Positions 46,097-59,300 are shown, counted from the first letter of the stretch. The stretch: 64,000 nucleotides of DNA from Tausonia pullulans (GCA_951802195.1 OX637623.1:1054001-1118000); one strand, 5' to 3'. Translations and numbers: made by a program. The notes: a model not told the origin generated them from the letters alone.

Positions 46097-46878
46097 CGGC
46101 CTTGAATGATGAGGCTGCATGAACGAGGAAGAGCAGGAGGAGTCAGGGTGACAGCTCGGGACGCGCCGAGACGGAGGACTTGGATGATGTGACGCGACGC
46201 GTGTGTCCCTCTTTCCATCATCTCTTTCATAGAAGTCGTCAAGCAGCGGGGACGTACGCGGGTGAGTGCTGCGAAAGATCCCGGGGCACGAGGAGGGACA
46301 GGCAAACTTGGTGCGCTGAGCAGAGGCGTGTCCGTCCGGAGTAGACCGTCGACGCGCTCGACAGGTGTGACGCGTTCGCCTTGCTAGGAGATTTTAAAAA
46401 CAAACAAACAGATGGCTTCCAAGATGGTGGACGATCGAGTGAGATGACCTCGGCGTGTTTGGATGCTGGACGGAAGTGCAAGTGGTGGTGATTGGAAGCT
46501 CGTCAAGAAGAGCAGGCGAAGGCCGACGACGACGAGTCAGGTAGGTGCGCAGCCCGGCCTCGAGGTGCCTGCACGTCGTCGTCACGACAAAAGACAAAGC
46601 CAGCTCGCCCTGTGAGAGGACTGGAGTGTTTGCGTCGTGACAGGTGCATGAAGAGAGAGTGAGAAAGAAACAAAAGTGCATGCGGGAGAGAAAGAGGAAA
46701 GGACAGGAGCCCAAGATACAAAGTAAGGGAGCAGCGTCAAGACGAACAGGAAACGGGGAGATGGTGGTTAGAAGGAAACAGAAAAGAATGATGAGGAAAA
46801 GGGGAGATAATATTCTGGGGAGAAGACGACGACAACCGACAATCCACCCCCGGTTCATATTATTGATATGAAAGCAGA
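46097..46878. other. Intergenic region
   Basis: Lies between the EME1 start and the copper-fist stop, both -. A-rich on the + strand near 46.63-46.82 kb. No gene is seen. Confidence 0.5.
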
Positions 46879-49800
46879 TCAATCCGTCTGAGAGCACCCC
46901 TCCACGACAATATTCACACCCCCCGGCGCAGGACCACCAGCTCCGTCTCCTCCCTCCCGAAGGTATGCCTCGAAGTCAAACATCGCTCCATCCCCAGGGG
47001 GGAAGCTATCCACAGGGGCAGCACCCAGGTCCATTGGCGGGAAGCCCTTGAGGAAGCTTGATTCCATTCCTCCCAAGCCAAGATCCATCCTGCTCATGTC
47101 GAGGCCTCCTCTGGCGGTGGCAGTCTGCTGCTGCTGCTGAAGCTGCTGCTGCTGGAGGTGCTCGCTGCTCTTCCCTCCGCCATCACCGCTATCGAGGTGG
47201 AGACCCACGCTGCCCCCCGTAGGCGAATCGACCTCGAACGCCGAACTCGAAGCAGGAGGGCTCGTCCCCGATGAGGATGGAGCAGCGCTGGGCGCACCAC
47301 GACCACCTCCACTGCTCCCGGCGTAGGACCCCCCGGCTGCTGCTCCTTGCCCTGTCGTGGCGGCGAGGAAAGAGGCGAAAGCCGACTGCGTCGCAAGGTT
47401 TTGCGGCATGAGGGTGGACTGTCGGGAGTGCTGTAGATGATGCGGTGGGTAGAGATTGGGCTGCGAGGTCGACGGGAGCGAGTACATGCCACCGTTGCCA
47501 AGATCGCTGTTGCCGCTCATTGGGGAGGGGAAGAACGCATGCGCCGAGTTGGTGGTGAGCGGGTCAAAGTGGCTCACGGATGGATCATGCTGATGGAGTT
47601 GCGAAGGAAGGTACCGAGGAAGAGAGAGCTGCGAGGCCGCCGCGTTTGGATGCTGATGGGGGTGGTGCTGGCCAAGTAGGGATTGCTCCGAGCGATGATG
47701 GTACGGGGAAGAGTGGAGCTGTTGCTGTTGCTGCTGCTGAGCAATCTGCTGAGTGATCTGCTGTTGAGCCAAGAGGCGCTGTTGGTACTGAAGCTGCTGC
47801 TCCATCTGGTACGTCGCTGCCGGCGAGAAAGCACGTGGCAGCCCGCCCCCAGCACCACCATTAACTCCCGAAGGCGGATGCTGCTGTCCTCCGGTGGCGT
47901 CCCCGTTCGTGGGGCCAGCTGCGGAAGACGACGACGGCGTAGGCGATGAGCGGAACGCATTCGCGAACGCCTCAATCGACGGCTGTTGCTGTTGTTGCTG
48001 CTGCTGCTGCTGTTGTTGGAGCTTGGCGAGCTGCTGAGCGTTCGCAGCTATCGCGGCGTTGGCGAGCGCCTGGGCGTTATATGCGGCGGGTAAGGTCGAG
48101 AGGGCGGCATCATCGAAGCCTGAGGCGCGGAGGATCTCGTCTGAGAGATAGTGCAAGGGGGGTCCAGGTCAGCAAGCCTGTATGAGGGAAGTCAGAATCA
48201 AAAGGAAGACACGTACTGAGGGAAGGCGTCGGTTGGAATTGCTGAGTCGGAGCCATGAGCGGGACCGATCCAGCACCAGCACCGGGCGCTGCACCGTTGC
48301 CGTTCGACGCCCAATCCATCGAGGAGGAGGCATCCGAGCCTTCTCGTCCGCCATTGCTGTTCGCCCCAGGGTGCTGCTGTTCGCCCGGGAATCCCCCGTT
48401 CCATCCTGGGAAGCCATGGCTCGGAAGGAAGTTCCTGAAGGCCGCCTGGATCTGTTCCTGGCTAGCAAACGAGCCCATCGGGTCGAGCTGCTGCTGCTGC
48501 TGCTGCTGTTGTTGGAGCGGGTACCCATGCTGCTGCTGAGAGAGGTTCAACGGCGTGTGCGTCCCGCTACCAGTCCCGCCTCCCGCGCCACCGTTGCTGC
48601 CGTTCCTATACGGGCTGAAGAGCTGCATATGTCGGTGCGATTGCCCCGACGGGTGAAAGAACGACGACGTCGAGTCCGAGAGCGTCGTCGGGTGGGAGAC
48701 GGACGACCGGCGCGAGAAGGAAGAGGAGAGGGAGGAGCTCGATCGGACGAGCGAGGGCGGGCCGGAATGTTGTTGTTGCTGTTGCTGTTGGTGCAGAAAT
48801 TGCTGCTGCTGCTGATTGAGATGCTGCTGCTGCTGGAGATACCCCGAGTGCGGTCCTCCGCCGAGCTGATCTGCGCTCGCTGAAGGAAGGTAGTACTGAT
48901 GCCTTGACTGCGAAGAAGGCATACCGACGGGTTCCCACGGGTCGTAGCTCGTCAGGCTGCCGCCAGCCCGGGAATCAAAGGACAATCGGCTGTCGAAGGC
49001 TGAGAGAGAGCCAGGGCGATGAGAGAGAGGGAGCGCTGGGGCCGAGTGGCATGAGGGGAGCCCCGGGAAGGAAACAAGGCCGTTGACATCTGACAGGGAG
49101 GGCTTGGCGTCTTGGCAGCAGTGGCAATCGTCGCCAACTGGAAGAGGAGCCAACAAAAATAGGGTCATCAGTCGTGGATCGACGTCTAGAGAACGAAGCC
49201 AGACGACGCACTGGCGCAGAGACACATTTGAGCAAGTTCTGTGAAGTGAGAAGGCCATGTCGTCAGTGATTAGCTCCCTACAACATCTCTCCCACCGGTT
49301 CGGCTCTCACCCTCCTGCGTGAGCTTCTTGGGCGGCTGTGGGTGTGGCACCGAAGCGTCCTGGAGGAATCCTCCGATGGCCTTGCCGATCCCGCGAGCAA
49401 CCTTAGTTGCGGCAGAGCGTCTCTTCGTGGGCTTAGCGTCCGAGGGTTCGGACTTGATCGAGCCGGAGGAGGCTGTGTAGAGAAAAAAAAAAAGGGCCGG
49501 GAGGGAAGAAAACTAAGTCAACATCGGTGGTGGTTTGGGAGGCTCCGATCGAACTTGTCGTCCTCGCTGCCCGCTGTCAAAGAGAGAGACAAGCCCCAAC
49601 TCACAAGCGAGAGAGCCACCCGAGACCTCCAGGATAGACGAGGACGAAGGTGCCCCCGGCAGAGATCCTAATGACGACGTCGACGCCGTCGCCGAAGGCT
49701 GTCCAGCGCCACCCGGACCCGCAGCGGCGAGGTTGAGCGACGACGACGACGACGCCGGTCCAGACTCCCCCCCTGCCGCTGCTACCCTAGAGTCGAGCAC

Positions 49801-50688
49801 GTTCGGGAGTATCGCCTCCTTCTGGGCGCAGACGCATTTGACGTGCATCCGCTTCGTCTTGCGGAGCTCACGGCAATGAGAACATTGGGTTGGTGGGCGG
49901 CCTTTCTTTTTGATCTCGACGAGCGGGCGGCTGCAGGCAAGAGTCATTGTTGGTTAGTTCATCAGCAAGGCCGGTCGGCTGAAAAAGGTCCACAACGTAC
50001 TCCATGTGAGCGCAATTGGACGAGCGGTGGCCTAGTCGAGAGAATGAGCCGTCGGGTCGGCATCAGCACGTGTTCTGGTGTTTGAGGAGACGGACGGAGC
50101 CGAAGAAAGACGTCGGAGAAGAAAAGCCGCTCTCACCATTGATGCACGATTGACTATGAGAGCAGCAGATCAGACCAGTCGGAGAAGGGTATCAGGGAGG
50201 AGAGGACGAGGGTCTCGGGTTAGTCCGGCGAATCTCAAGCAGACAAGCACATGCACGGTGTAAGGCCGCCCACGAGAAGAGACCTCTCCACAAGTCGATT
50301 CGTTCATTCGCCAACACTCACCATGAGAATTTGACCTGTACGCACGAGAGAGAGGACTGTCAGTATGGTCGTGCCTGCCTGTGGGGAAGGCCAAGGAGGA
50401 GGGAACGAACGCCATTGATGAGCTGGGGGAGGGGAAAAGGAAATGCGGTCAACGGCGCGGAGCGGGGTCAGGCCAGATTTCAGAAAGAGAAAGCGAGGCG
50501 GGCCACAGCCCAGAAGGGAGCGAGGCGAGCATGAGAGGACCAGGAAAGGGGGAGAGAAGGGAGGAAGAAACGGGGAGCCAGCGTCTGGGCGTCCGGGCGT
50601 CCGGCGAAGAGCAACGCCTCGGGCCGACGGGACGGCAGCAAGGCGCGCGTGGTGGGCGAGGAAGAGAAACAGAGGGACCCACCACCAT
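46879..50688 (-). CDS. Copper-fist transcription factor (Cuf1/Ace1/Mac1 type)
   Basis: Nuclear copper-sensing transcription factor. Exons 50683-50688, 50411-50422, 50322-50335, 50137-50153, 50001-50031, 49605-49930, 49311-49472, 48217-49137 and 46879-48140 give 916 residues. The first five exons total only 80 nt and splice to MVLINGVKFSCQSCINGHR then SSNCAHMDRPLVEIKKKGRP. This puts zinc ligands at C11, C14, C23 and H25 and the minor-groove KGRP at 36-39, exactly the canonical copper-fist numbering. QCSHCRELRKTKRMHVKC follows. A basic region KPTKRRSAATK and a small Cys cluster (DDCHCCQD) come next; the cluster may bind Cu(I). The remaining 600 residues are Gln-, Ser- and Gly-rich with many polyQ runs, a likely activation region. 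In Cryptococcus the homologue Cuf1 controls both copper import and detoxification. Confidence 0.92.
47100..48020 (-). repeat. CAG/CAA-rich segments encoding polyQ tracts
   Basis: Several Gln runs in the last exon of the copper-fist gene (near 47129-47156, 47721-47760 and 47983-48020), with more in the preceding exon near 48491-48540 and 48772-48840. CAA interruptions are frequent. Confidence 0.8.
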
Positions 50689-51426
50689 GGCGACGGGAAA
50701 GATGACACGGAAGCGGACTGGCGAGAGGAGCTAGAAGCGGCAGGCAAGGGCGTCCCAGACGGGCGCACGAGGAGGCGAAGAGGCGAAGAGGCGAAGAGGC
50801 GAAAAGGAGGGCGAGGCGGGAGCGCCCGTGTGTGCGTGCGGAGCGAGAGAGCGAGAGAGATGAGGCGGGGGGGGGGAGCGAGGAGAGACAGCAGTGTTCT
50901 CTCGCTCGCGCGAAGAGGGCAGCGACCCTAGACGGGGGGTGGGGCAGGAGAGGGCGTCTAGCGGGCCGGTGAGGCGGTGAGTTGAGAGTGACGGTGTCTA
51001 GGACGAGCTGGGAGCAGTCATGGAGCGAAGGCGGGTGGAGCTGGGTGGGAGCGGGTGTGGTAGCGAGGGAGGGAGCTGAGCGGTGGGCAGGTGAGCGGAA
51101 TGGGCGAGCGCCGCCGGGCGCTGGGCAGCCGGCCGTGCGCCCACGCCCTTCCGCCCGCCGCATGCTGCCACCCCGCCCTCGCTTCCTGGCTGGTCACTCG
51201 GTCTCAGTCGTCCCTTCCCTTTGCGCCGCTCGATTCTCTCGATGTCTCCGCGATCGGGTGGGAGTTCGGCCGGCGCAGCCCAACCGACGATACGAAAGCA
51301 GAAAGAAGGTCCCACTTCATCGCTTCTTCGAGGGGTGTCGCGGGAAACCCGTGTATTATGCCACAGAAAATGCATGAAGGTCCAGGATAAAAAAACAGTA
51401 GAGAACAGAGAGGATTCCCCTCCCTC
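50689..51426. other. Copper-fist promoter and TPS2 3' region
   Basis: Purine-rich on the + strand near 50.7-51.1 kb. The long minus-strand frame here (about 50.5-51.2 kb) is Ser/Pro/Leu low-complexity. It includes an 8-bp tandem repeat. Confidence 0.5.
50773..50804 (+). repeat. 8-bp tandem repeat, four copies
   Basis: Unit AGGCGAAG repeated four times with one mismatch in the last copy. It lies 85-116 bp upstream of the copper-fist start codon. Confidence 0.85.
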
Positions 51427-54400
51427 CTACTTGGCAACCAGCGTTGCCATCATCTGCACAACCTCCTCCGGGCTCGTGACGTGCCATCTCGCAAGCGTTT
51501 TCTTCGCACTGGGCCCGACAGCCGTGGAGAAAATGCCCTCGGCCTCAAGCTTGACCTCGACGTCGCCGAGCTTCTCCCTCTCCTCGGCCGTGCACGTCGA
51601 CGTCACCGCGATGGGTGCCGACATGATGTTCTTGGCCGCCGCCGGGTCCGTCGACGAGGCCGAGGCCGTGGTGAGAGGAAGGATGGACCGAAGCGAGCGG
51701 AACATGTCCTCGTCCGTCTTGTCGTCGCCCGCGCAGAAGACAAAGTCGGCGTCTGCATTCTCGTAGATGATCTTCTTGACAATCTCGCCCTTGTTGATCG
51801 CGAGAGGGCGGACCTCGAGGTTCTTCTTCCCGACAAGGACTGAGAGAAAACGAGCAGGTAGGTCAGCGAGGAGGCCCTCACCGGACAAGAGAGAAGGAGA
51901 ATGAATTCCGGACTCACCCTCGATCGGCCGCCTCGGAACAAGCGTCGACTCGAGCAGATCGTGGCACTGCTTGCACTGGAATGACCCAAAGTCCGGGTCC
52001 GAGGCTCGGTAGTGCCACGTGATGGACGCTTTCTTGTTCTCAATGTTGGATCCGCTCGTACGCTCCGTGTAGTACTTGAAGATTTCGTCGACTTCCGACA
52101 TCCAGTTCTATGGAGAGAAAGCAGGCGTCGGTTAGTAAGCATAGGAGTAAAACGGAAGACAGCGACCGCCAACACACCATGTCAAGCGAGTCCGTGAGGC
52201 TGTCCCATCCGTTCGACCCGGGCTGACGGACGAAGCAACCATGCTCGGCCGAGAGACCAAGCAAGCGGACATTGCCCCAATGTTCTTCAAGGAAGTCGCT
52301 GTCGCGGCCCGAAATAAGGTAGACGATGTTCTTGGGATCTTCGGAGAGCTTGACGATCGTCTCTCGGCAGAGAGGCGTCGGGAGCGCCTCCGAGGGGACC
52401 TTGACGATCGGGGTGAGAGTTCCCTGGAAGCAAGGAGAAGTGTCAGAGGAGAAGATCAAAAGAGGGAAAGCCACTGTCGCTCACATCGTAGTCGAACAGC
52501 ATAAGACGCTTCTTGGCGCTGTTGTACTTCTCCAAGAGGAGCTCGCTGTCGAGATACGGCGTCTGATGGGCCATGTGATCGCCTCCGACGCTGCGTGAAA
52601 AGAAGAGAGAGAATGCCGTGTCAATCCTGCAGATCGACAGACACATATGCACGTGTCATGATGAGGACGGACTTCTCGAGCAGCTGCTTGACGATGGTCG
52701 TCGCCCAAGTGTGACTTGTGTGGCTCGTGACGGCCTTGTAGAGGTCGGCGTGGCGAGTGGCCTTCTCCTCGTCCGACATGAGAAGTCCCCGGTTGATGGC
52801 CTCAGCAACGCCGAGTACGTCGTGGGGGTTAATAAGCAGAGCAGAGCTGAATTGAGCGGCTGTGCCCATGAACTCAGAAATGACTGCGATTTCCGGCGCA
52901 ACGTAAAGGCAACATTGTCAGTAACCTTGCTCGTTAAAGCACAAGGAGAAAAGGACGTTTGGTTCAAGTGAAGGCTTGAGAGGCGCAGGAGGGTAGTCGA
53001 AGTCTACGCCAGCGGCCCGCCATCGCGGGCATCACCACGCTGCTACGCCCTGTCCGCGAGGCACCGCCGCTGCCACCCCAGAGAGCGCGGATAGCAGCGC
53101 ATCGAAGCATGCTTCAAGGGGCGGAGCATGGGTTGGAGCCTTGCAGAAGGAGAAGAGGCCATGGTGAGAAAGAGGAAAAGCCAAACGGAGACTGACCGAG
53201 CGGCGACTTCTGCGTCTTGTCCTGGCAGATGGTGAACTCCATCGAGCTAAAGAGGGCAAAGCGCCACAACATCAGCGAGGTCCAAGAAGCCGAGAGTAAG
53301 GAGAGGATCTACGTCGTGTTCATGCCGTCCCTCAGCGCCGTGATGAGGGCGAGGTCGGCCACCGAGAGCAACGCAAAGTACTCGTCCCGATCGATTGTCT
53401 GATGGTAGTGATGGACGGGCGTGAAGTCGAGCGAGCCGTAGAGACCGTTGATATGGGAGACGGCCTCGGAGACTTGCCGCTCGAGCTTGACGGACTCGGA
53501 GAGAGCAGGCTGGGTGACTTGAATAAGGACGACCTTGCCACGCCACTCGGGGTGGGTCTCGAGAAGCTTCTCGAAGGCATGGAGCTGGAAAAAGGGAGGT
53601 TGAGTTCGGCGTGGGAGGGAAATATGGGAAGCGACGTGCAAAACGCACCTTCTCAAGGACACCCTTGGAGACATCGAGTTTCTCGCGACCGACGATGATC
53701 TTCTTGCCCCGGTAGAGCTGACGGAGGGCGTCTACCTTGGGAGCAACCGTGTCCCGGTTCCGGTCGACGGTCGTTCGCTCGGCGTCAATGCCGATGGGAC
53801 AGTACGTGATGGCAGTCACGCTGCCGTTGGCATCGACGCCCGAGGGGGTCGACTCGAAGCCGCAGACGCGAATGCAGGTCGAGCTGAGCAGAGGAGGATG
53901 TGAGAAGGCGAGTCAAATCGGAAACTCAATCGAAGGCCGCTCACAGGAAGTGACGCGAATAGCTGTAGGTCTGGAAGCAGACGAGGTTTGCTCCGAGCAT
54001 GCCCTCGAGAATCTCCTTCCGTTCAGGCAAGCACCGGAAAATCTCGGACGAAGGGAAGGGCGCATGGACGAAGAGGCCGATGTTGGCGTCGGGGAGACGC
54101 TCGCGAAGCATCTTGGGCGCGAGAAGCAGGTGGTAGTCGTGCACGAAGATGAGGTCACCCGGCTGATAGACGGCCGCGACCCGGTCGGAGAAGGCGGCGT
54201 TGGCCGTTTGGTACGCCCGCCAGGTGGGGTCGTCGATGGGGAACTCGGAAGCGACTGAGTAATGAATGTGAGGGGTCAGCGTGGGGACAAGGAGGATTGT
54301 TCTCGAACACGCACCATCCTGCCAGAGCAGGTAGTGAAAGAGCGGCCAGAGTGCTGACGAGGGAGAAACGAGATCAGTCAGTCATATACCGACGCGAAAC

Positions 54401-55681
54401 GAGTTGCTTTGTGATCTGCGACTCACTCCGCTTGCAGTAGCCTTCGTAGTGACCCTTGGCGACCGACGGCTTGAGCCAAACAGGCACAAATTCCAACGAC
54501 TTCTCCCCGGCTACAACCACCTCCTCGTCCAACTTATAGTTCCTCAGCATCTTCTCGAGCTCGTGCTTGTCCTCCTCCGAGATTTCCTCATCCTCCCGCT
54601 CGACACCCGCCTCGGGTTGCGCGCCGGTCCAAGCGACAATGACCTGCTCGTGTGTCTGGGAGAGGGACCGGATGCCCGAAACCATGGCGGTGTGGCCCCT
54701 CCGGGGAGTTACGGTCCACTTGGAAGGAGCGGCGACCTTCTTGAACGGCTTGGGGACGACCGAGGCGAGCGAGGCGGCAGCAGTGGAGGCGGCGGAGGAG
54801 AGGGCAGGGAGGACATCCGTTATCACGGAGGTTGAGACGTCGGGAGTCGCAGGGGCGGTTACGACGTCGGCGGGGATGGTCGGCGACGGGTTGGCCGTTG
54901 GGTCGTAGGAGATGTTGACGGGGATCTGGTGCTGTGTGGTGAGAGGTGGACAGAGGGAGATGAAAGATACGGCAAGGATTAGGCGAGTCGTCAGCGTCAT
55001 CGGTTCAAAGAGAACAAGGGCCAAAGCCGGCTTCAGCCCCAATAGCACAAGAACAAGGGACGAAAGCAGGACAGGCTGCTGCCGCCGGTCGGAGGAGAGA
55101 AAGGGAGGGCCGGGATGGGGACAAGGAGCTCGGCGGAGGAACCAAGCCCAGAGGAAGGATCGTCATTCGTGAGCCCGCCGTTCGTTCATGCAAATTGGAG
55201 GGGGTAAGAAGGCTCTCCAGATGTGCGTATGCGTCCTTCCTTCCTGCTCCCGAGAAGCACACCAACTCCCTCTCCATCATGCCGGGATGGCCTTGCAAAG
55301 CAGAGAAAAAGCCAGGGGGAAAGGGAGGGAACCGGGACAGCGGGGGGAAGGAGCCAGCAGCGTCATAACGAGCTTCCCCCACGTCGAGCATGCGCGGGGT
55401 GGTGGGGGGTAGGGTAAGAGGGGTCAGGCAGGGGGGGAGAGGAAGGGCTGGCCTGGGCCTCTCCGTCCTCCTTCATCTCTCTTTCCCTTCTTTGCTGCTC
55501 GTCTTCTAATAGAGGTGAGAATCGGGCGACTACTCACGCAGACGTGGATGATCCGACCCGAGAGCTGGATGCCTTGCTCCTTGTGGGCTGCCTCGAGGGC
55601 GCGGATCTGGTCACGCAGGTCGCCGAGCGAGACGGGAGGGATGGGTGGCGGCTCCTGGATTGAGGTGAGGTTGAGTTCCAT
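51427..55681 (-). CDS. TPS2: Trehalose-6-phosphate phosphatase, Tps2 type
   Basis: Converts trehalose-6-phosphate to trehalose in the cytosolic trehalose synthase complex. Exons 55538-55681, 54427-54931, 54315-54353, 53945-54254, 53649-53883, 53313-53584, 53197-53246, 52673-52883, 52485-52590, 52178-52423, 51918-52107 and 51427-51839 give 906 residues. The GT20 synthase-like domain (about 215-600) has LWPLFHYLLWQD, GDLIFVHDYHLLLAPKMLRE, IGLFVHAPFPSSEIFRCLP and DLALITALRDGMNTTSMEF. The HAD phosphatase domain has LFDYDGTLTPIV (catalytic Asp residues 622 and 624), VYLISGRDSDFLEEH, LSAEHGCFV and FCAGDDKTDEDMFR. An intact DxDGT points to Tps2 rather than the synthase Tps1. A phase-0 intron falls between the second Asp and the Gly of this motif. 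The N-terminal 200 residues are low-complexity. Confidence 0.93.
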
Positions 55682-56350
55682 GGCGGACGGTAAAGAGGGG
55701 GTTGTAGTAGTGGAAGAGGGTGAGGGGAGAAAGCTGGTGAGGAGGGACAGGCGGAGAGGGGCGGTAGAGCAGAGAGACGGGAGAGACGCGGTTGGAAGGA
55801 GACGAGCCGCGGCGCGCGTCGCTTCGAAGGCGGGCGGCGGGCGGCGGGCTTGCGTCCCGCTGTGAATGAAGACTGGGGTAAGTGGGCTTCGTTTCGACTC
55901 GCGCAAGCCCTAGGCGGCGGAAGGCAAACCCTACGTGCACGGGGTCTCCAAAAAGATGAGTTTCTTTCCCATGTGCGTGCGTCACAGGCAAGCACTCTGT
56001 GACGTCGTCGAAACGCGGGAACGGGGAGAAAAGCCGGGGAGAAGGAGATCAAGGCTGGCTGGCCTTTGTTCCCGGCTGGCACGTTGCGCGCGCGCGGGCA
56101 GATAAGTAGACGCAGACATGCAATTAAGATATCTAAGAAGAAGAATATAATAGTGTCGAAGAGGCTAGGGCTGACAGCAGAGGAGGAATAAAGGGAAAGG
56201 AAGAAGAAGGAGGAGGCAGAGGAGAAGGAGAGGAAGAGGGGACGCCACAAGCACACCGATAGCCTGGCCCTGACTTCATCGTCATCCACCCACGTTTCAG
56301 CGGAGAAGGAATGAGGACGCGAGCGCAGTAGCGCATCCCCTGGCGATAAG
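55682..56350. other. TPS2 promoter and MFS 3' region
   Basis: 669 bp. GC-rich near TPS2, A/G-rich toward 56.1-56.25 kb. Alternative MFS 3' exons could extend into 56.2-56.35 kb. No separate gene is seen. Confidence 0.45.
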
Positions 56351-59300
56351 TCAAATGATCCAGGTCAGCCTTGTCGATACGAGACCTATGATGACATGGA
56401 AGCGAGCTCCGCCAACGTACACAGCGACAATGTTGAATCCAAAGGAGGCGACGCCCAGCTCCTGTGATTTTGTCCAGAGGGCACCTCCGACGAGAGGGCC
56501 GAGCACACGCGCGGCTGAGACAGAAGATTGGGCGAGACCTGGAGGAAGGAGTAGGCAGTGAGATGGGGGATGAGATAAGGAGGAAGAGAGACTGCGTCGC
56601 GCACGCACCGTTGGCGAGATTGACGACCTCGGGAGGGGACATAGCGTTGGTAAGGATGAGGATGGCCGTGTCTGTGAGCGAGAATACGGTCAGATGCTTG
56701 AGAGAGAGTTTTCAACGACGAGGTGAACCGACAGGTGAAGGTTCCTCCGGCGCTGCAGAACCCAAGATAGTCAGTTAGGTCCAGTTAAAGCAGAATATGT
56801 ACTGTCACACGCACTATCTGCACGCCATGTTGATGACGAGGAGGATCATCAGAAGCGGGCTGCCATCCTCGCTCGAGCTGCCAAAGGTGCGGAGGATGGG
56901 CGTTGTGAGGTAGGCGGGGATGACTGTGCAAGATCCAGTGTCAGGATGGGATCGAGGAGAGGAGAAAGTGTACCGGAACGAACAGAGGAGAGAGCCGAGA
57001 CGGAACATCTGAACGTGCGAGAAGGGTCCTCCGGGAGGTCCGAGTCGAGGGTAAAGGTAGAATTGATCTGCAGGTACATCGAGAACTCAGTGATCTCTCT
57101 TGGACAAGGAAGGAATGCTTCAGGCTCACAGGTGAGCTGGAAGCCACACATAATGGCGACAAGGACCGAGAAGTGAGCCGGATTGAGACCGAGTCCCCCG
57201 TCTCCATACTCGCTGTGGCGAGGGCATGAGCTGCTGATGCTTCTGAGCTGCTCCAGGAGATTCAAGCGGCTAACTCACGTATTGAGGAAGGAGAGGAAGA
57301 GCTGTCCATTCGTAGTCTATCGGACGTGGGTTCACATTCTACGTCAGCATCTGCCAATCAAGCCAGGTGACCTCTTGAACTCACATCGTGAACCGCAAGC
57401 GCAAAATACTGGAAAATGAGGAAGAGCGGGAGCTTCCAGATGGGGTTCGAGACAACAGCAGGCTTGTCTTCCGCCGCCGCTGCAGCAGTCGTCGTCGAAG
57501 CAGCCGGGAATGTCGTCACAGGGGCGCCCTCTCTGATGGCCCCGAGACCACCACTCGGAGCATCGAGTCCCTGGGAAGCAGCACCACCTGGCGCTGCCGC
57601 ATGCGTGGTAAAGGGGTCTGCAGGGGAGCCCATACCGGCGCTCGGGCTGAGGATAGGAGGGGTATGCAGACCTGTGTGGCCGAAGATGGACGGGGTGCGA
57701 GCCGAAGCACCGCTGAAACGGCGGCTGATACGCTGTCCGCCGGCGCCGGAGACGGAGAGACGATTGCCAGAGGAGGGGACGCGGAAAGAGGAAGGTAGGC
57801 CGTTGCTCGTTTCTGAGACGCCGAGCTGGGCGCGAGAGAAGCGGCGGGAAGAAGATGAGAGACCGGCGACGTGGCCTGAAGGAGAGAGCTGCTCGGAGGA
57901 GGTCGAAGCGCGGGGTTGGCGAGCAGGAGTAAAAGGGTGGAGGGTACCGTCGTCGGGGAGCTCTTGAGCCTCAGGCTCGTCCTCCTCGTCGCGGTACTCG
58001 CCTTCACTCTCGTCATCCTCAAAGACTGACTCGGCGTCCTGGGCGAGGGCTTGGGAGATCTAAGAATATGGACAACAGGTGTCGGGATCAGAGTAATGTC
58101 AAGGTAGGAAAGTAATTGCTTGGACGCACCCAAAGATCGTTGATTTGGTTGCCACCGAGTCCCTCGTTGGCTAGGCGGCGTCAGAACACTCGGTTTAGTT
58201 CACAGATCGTCAGCAAACATCGATGCAGACCTTGACTGACCTAGCAGGAACCTTTCCGCGAGCTGTCCAACGACTCCCGTACCAAAGACCTCCTCGTCTG
58301 GAATCAGCTCTCCGCCGTCCCCGCGTTCCATCCTTGCCGTCGTATCCGAGTCCCTCCGATTCCTATAGCTTGTCGCAAAACTCCTCGCCCTTGGACGACT
58401 ACGAATGGAGTCTCCAGCCCCGCCAGTGTTGAGACCATAGCCGTACGCGCTGCTCGCGGCTCGCCGTTTCTGCGTCGCCGTTCGGCCGACGCCCTCGTCG
58501 CCTGTCAAAGGGCTGGAGACGCCTCCGAGAGCAACGGCGCCTGTCCCGGTGGTCGTAGAGCCAAACGAGCCGCGCTGGGATAAGGATGAACCGATGATGG
58601 GGCCAACACGTGAGGCGAAGTAGCCACTGATGCGCTTGGATACGCGACGGGGGAGACCCTCAGGTCCTCCTGTAGTGGTATCGATAAACTCGCCCCCATT
58701 ATCCTTTTCGATTGGAAGAACGATGCCTCCATCGCGAGGTCCGCCGTCGTAGCCGAGGAAAAGAGAGAGGAAGGCTGGGATAGTAGTTGGAACGATCAGC
58801 AGACATCCTTGGACGAGGCAGCGAACAAAGATGACTCACCGCCAACGATCAAGATAGACGAAGCAAGCAGACAGGGAAAGAGGTAAGGGAAGCTGTGGAA
58901 GAGCGGAATATCTACAGCGGATCCGGGGTAGTTCTAAACAGAGGGCAGATGTATCAGCTGATCTAGTTTATGCAATGGGTCAAAGTGTAGAGACGCTGCC
59001 CACCTTGCCCGGGCTCTCGGCAAGACCTGCAAGAACGAAGAGCTTGTCAGGCTTGAAAAGAAACACAGCAAGGATGAATCTGGAGTTTCACCTCCCAACA
59101 CAGGGCCAATGACTCCTCCGAAACCCCAAACGAAGCCAAGGAGCGCATATGCCTGCAGATGGACCGAAAACAGTAAGCAGTATTTCTCGCAGGGCTTCAA
59201 CAAGGGGATCGCCCGACCTTAGCCTCGTTGGTCGAGTCAGTGATGTCCCTGGTGCCATAAGCAGAGGGAAGGGTCAGGCTGAGATGGAAGGAGAAAACAC

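Noticed and set aside
50480-51163. 227-codon minus-strand open frame upstream of the copper-fist gene
   Set aside because: Ser/Pro/Leu/Arg low-complexity from a purine-rich strand. The true start exon of the copper-fist gene lies inside this span in another frame.
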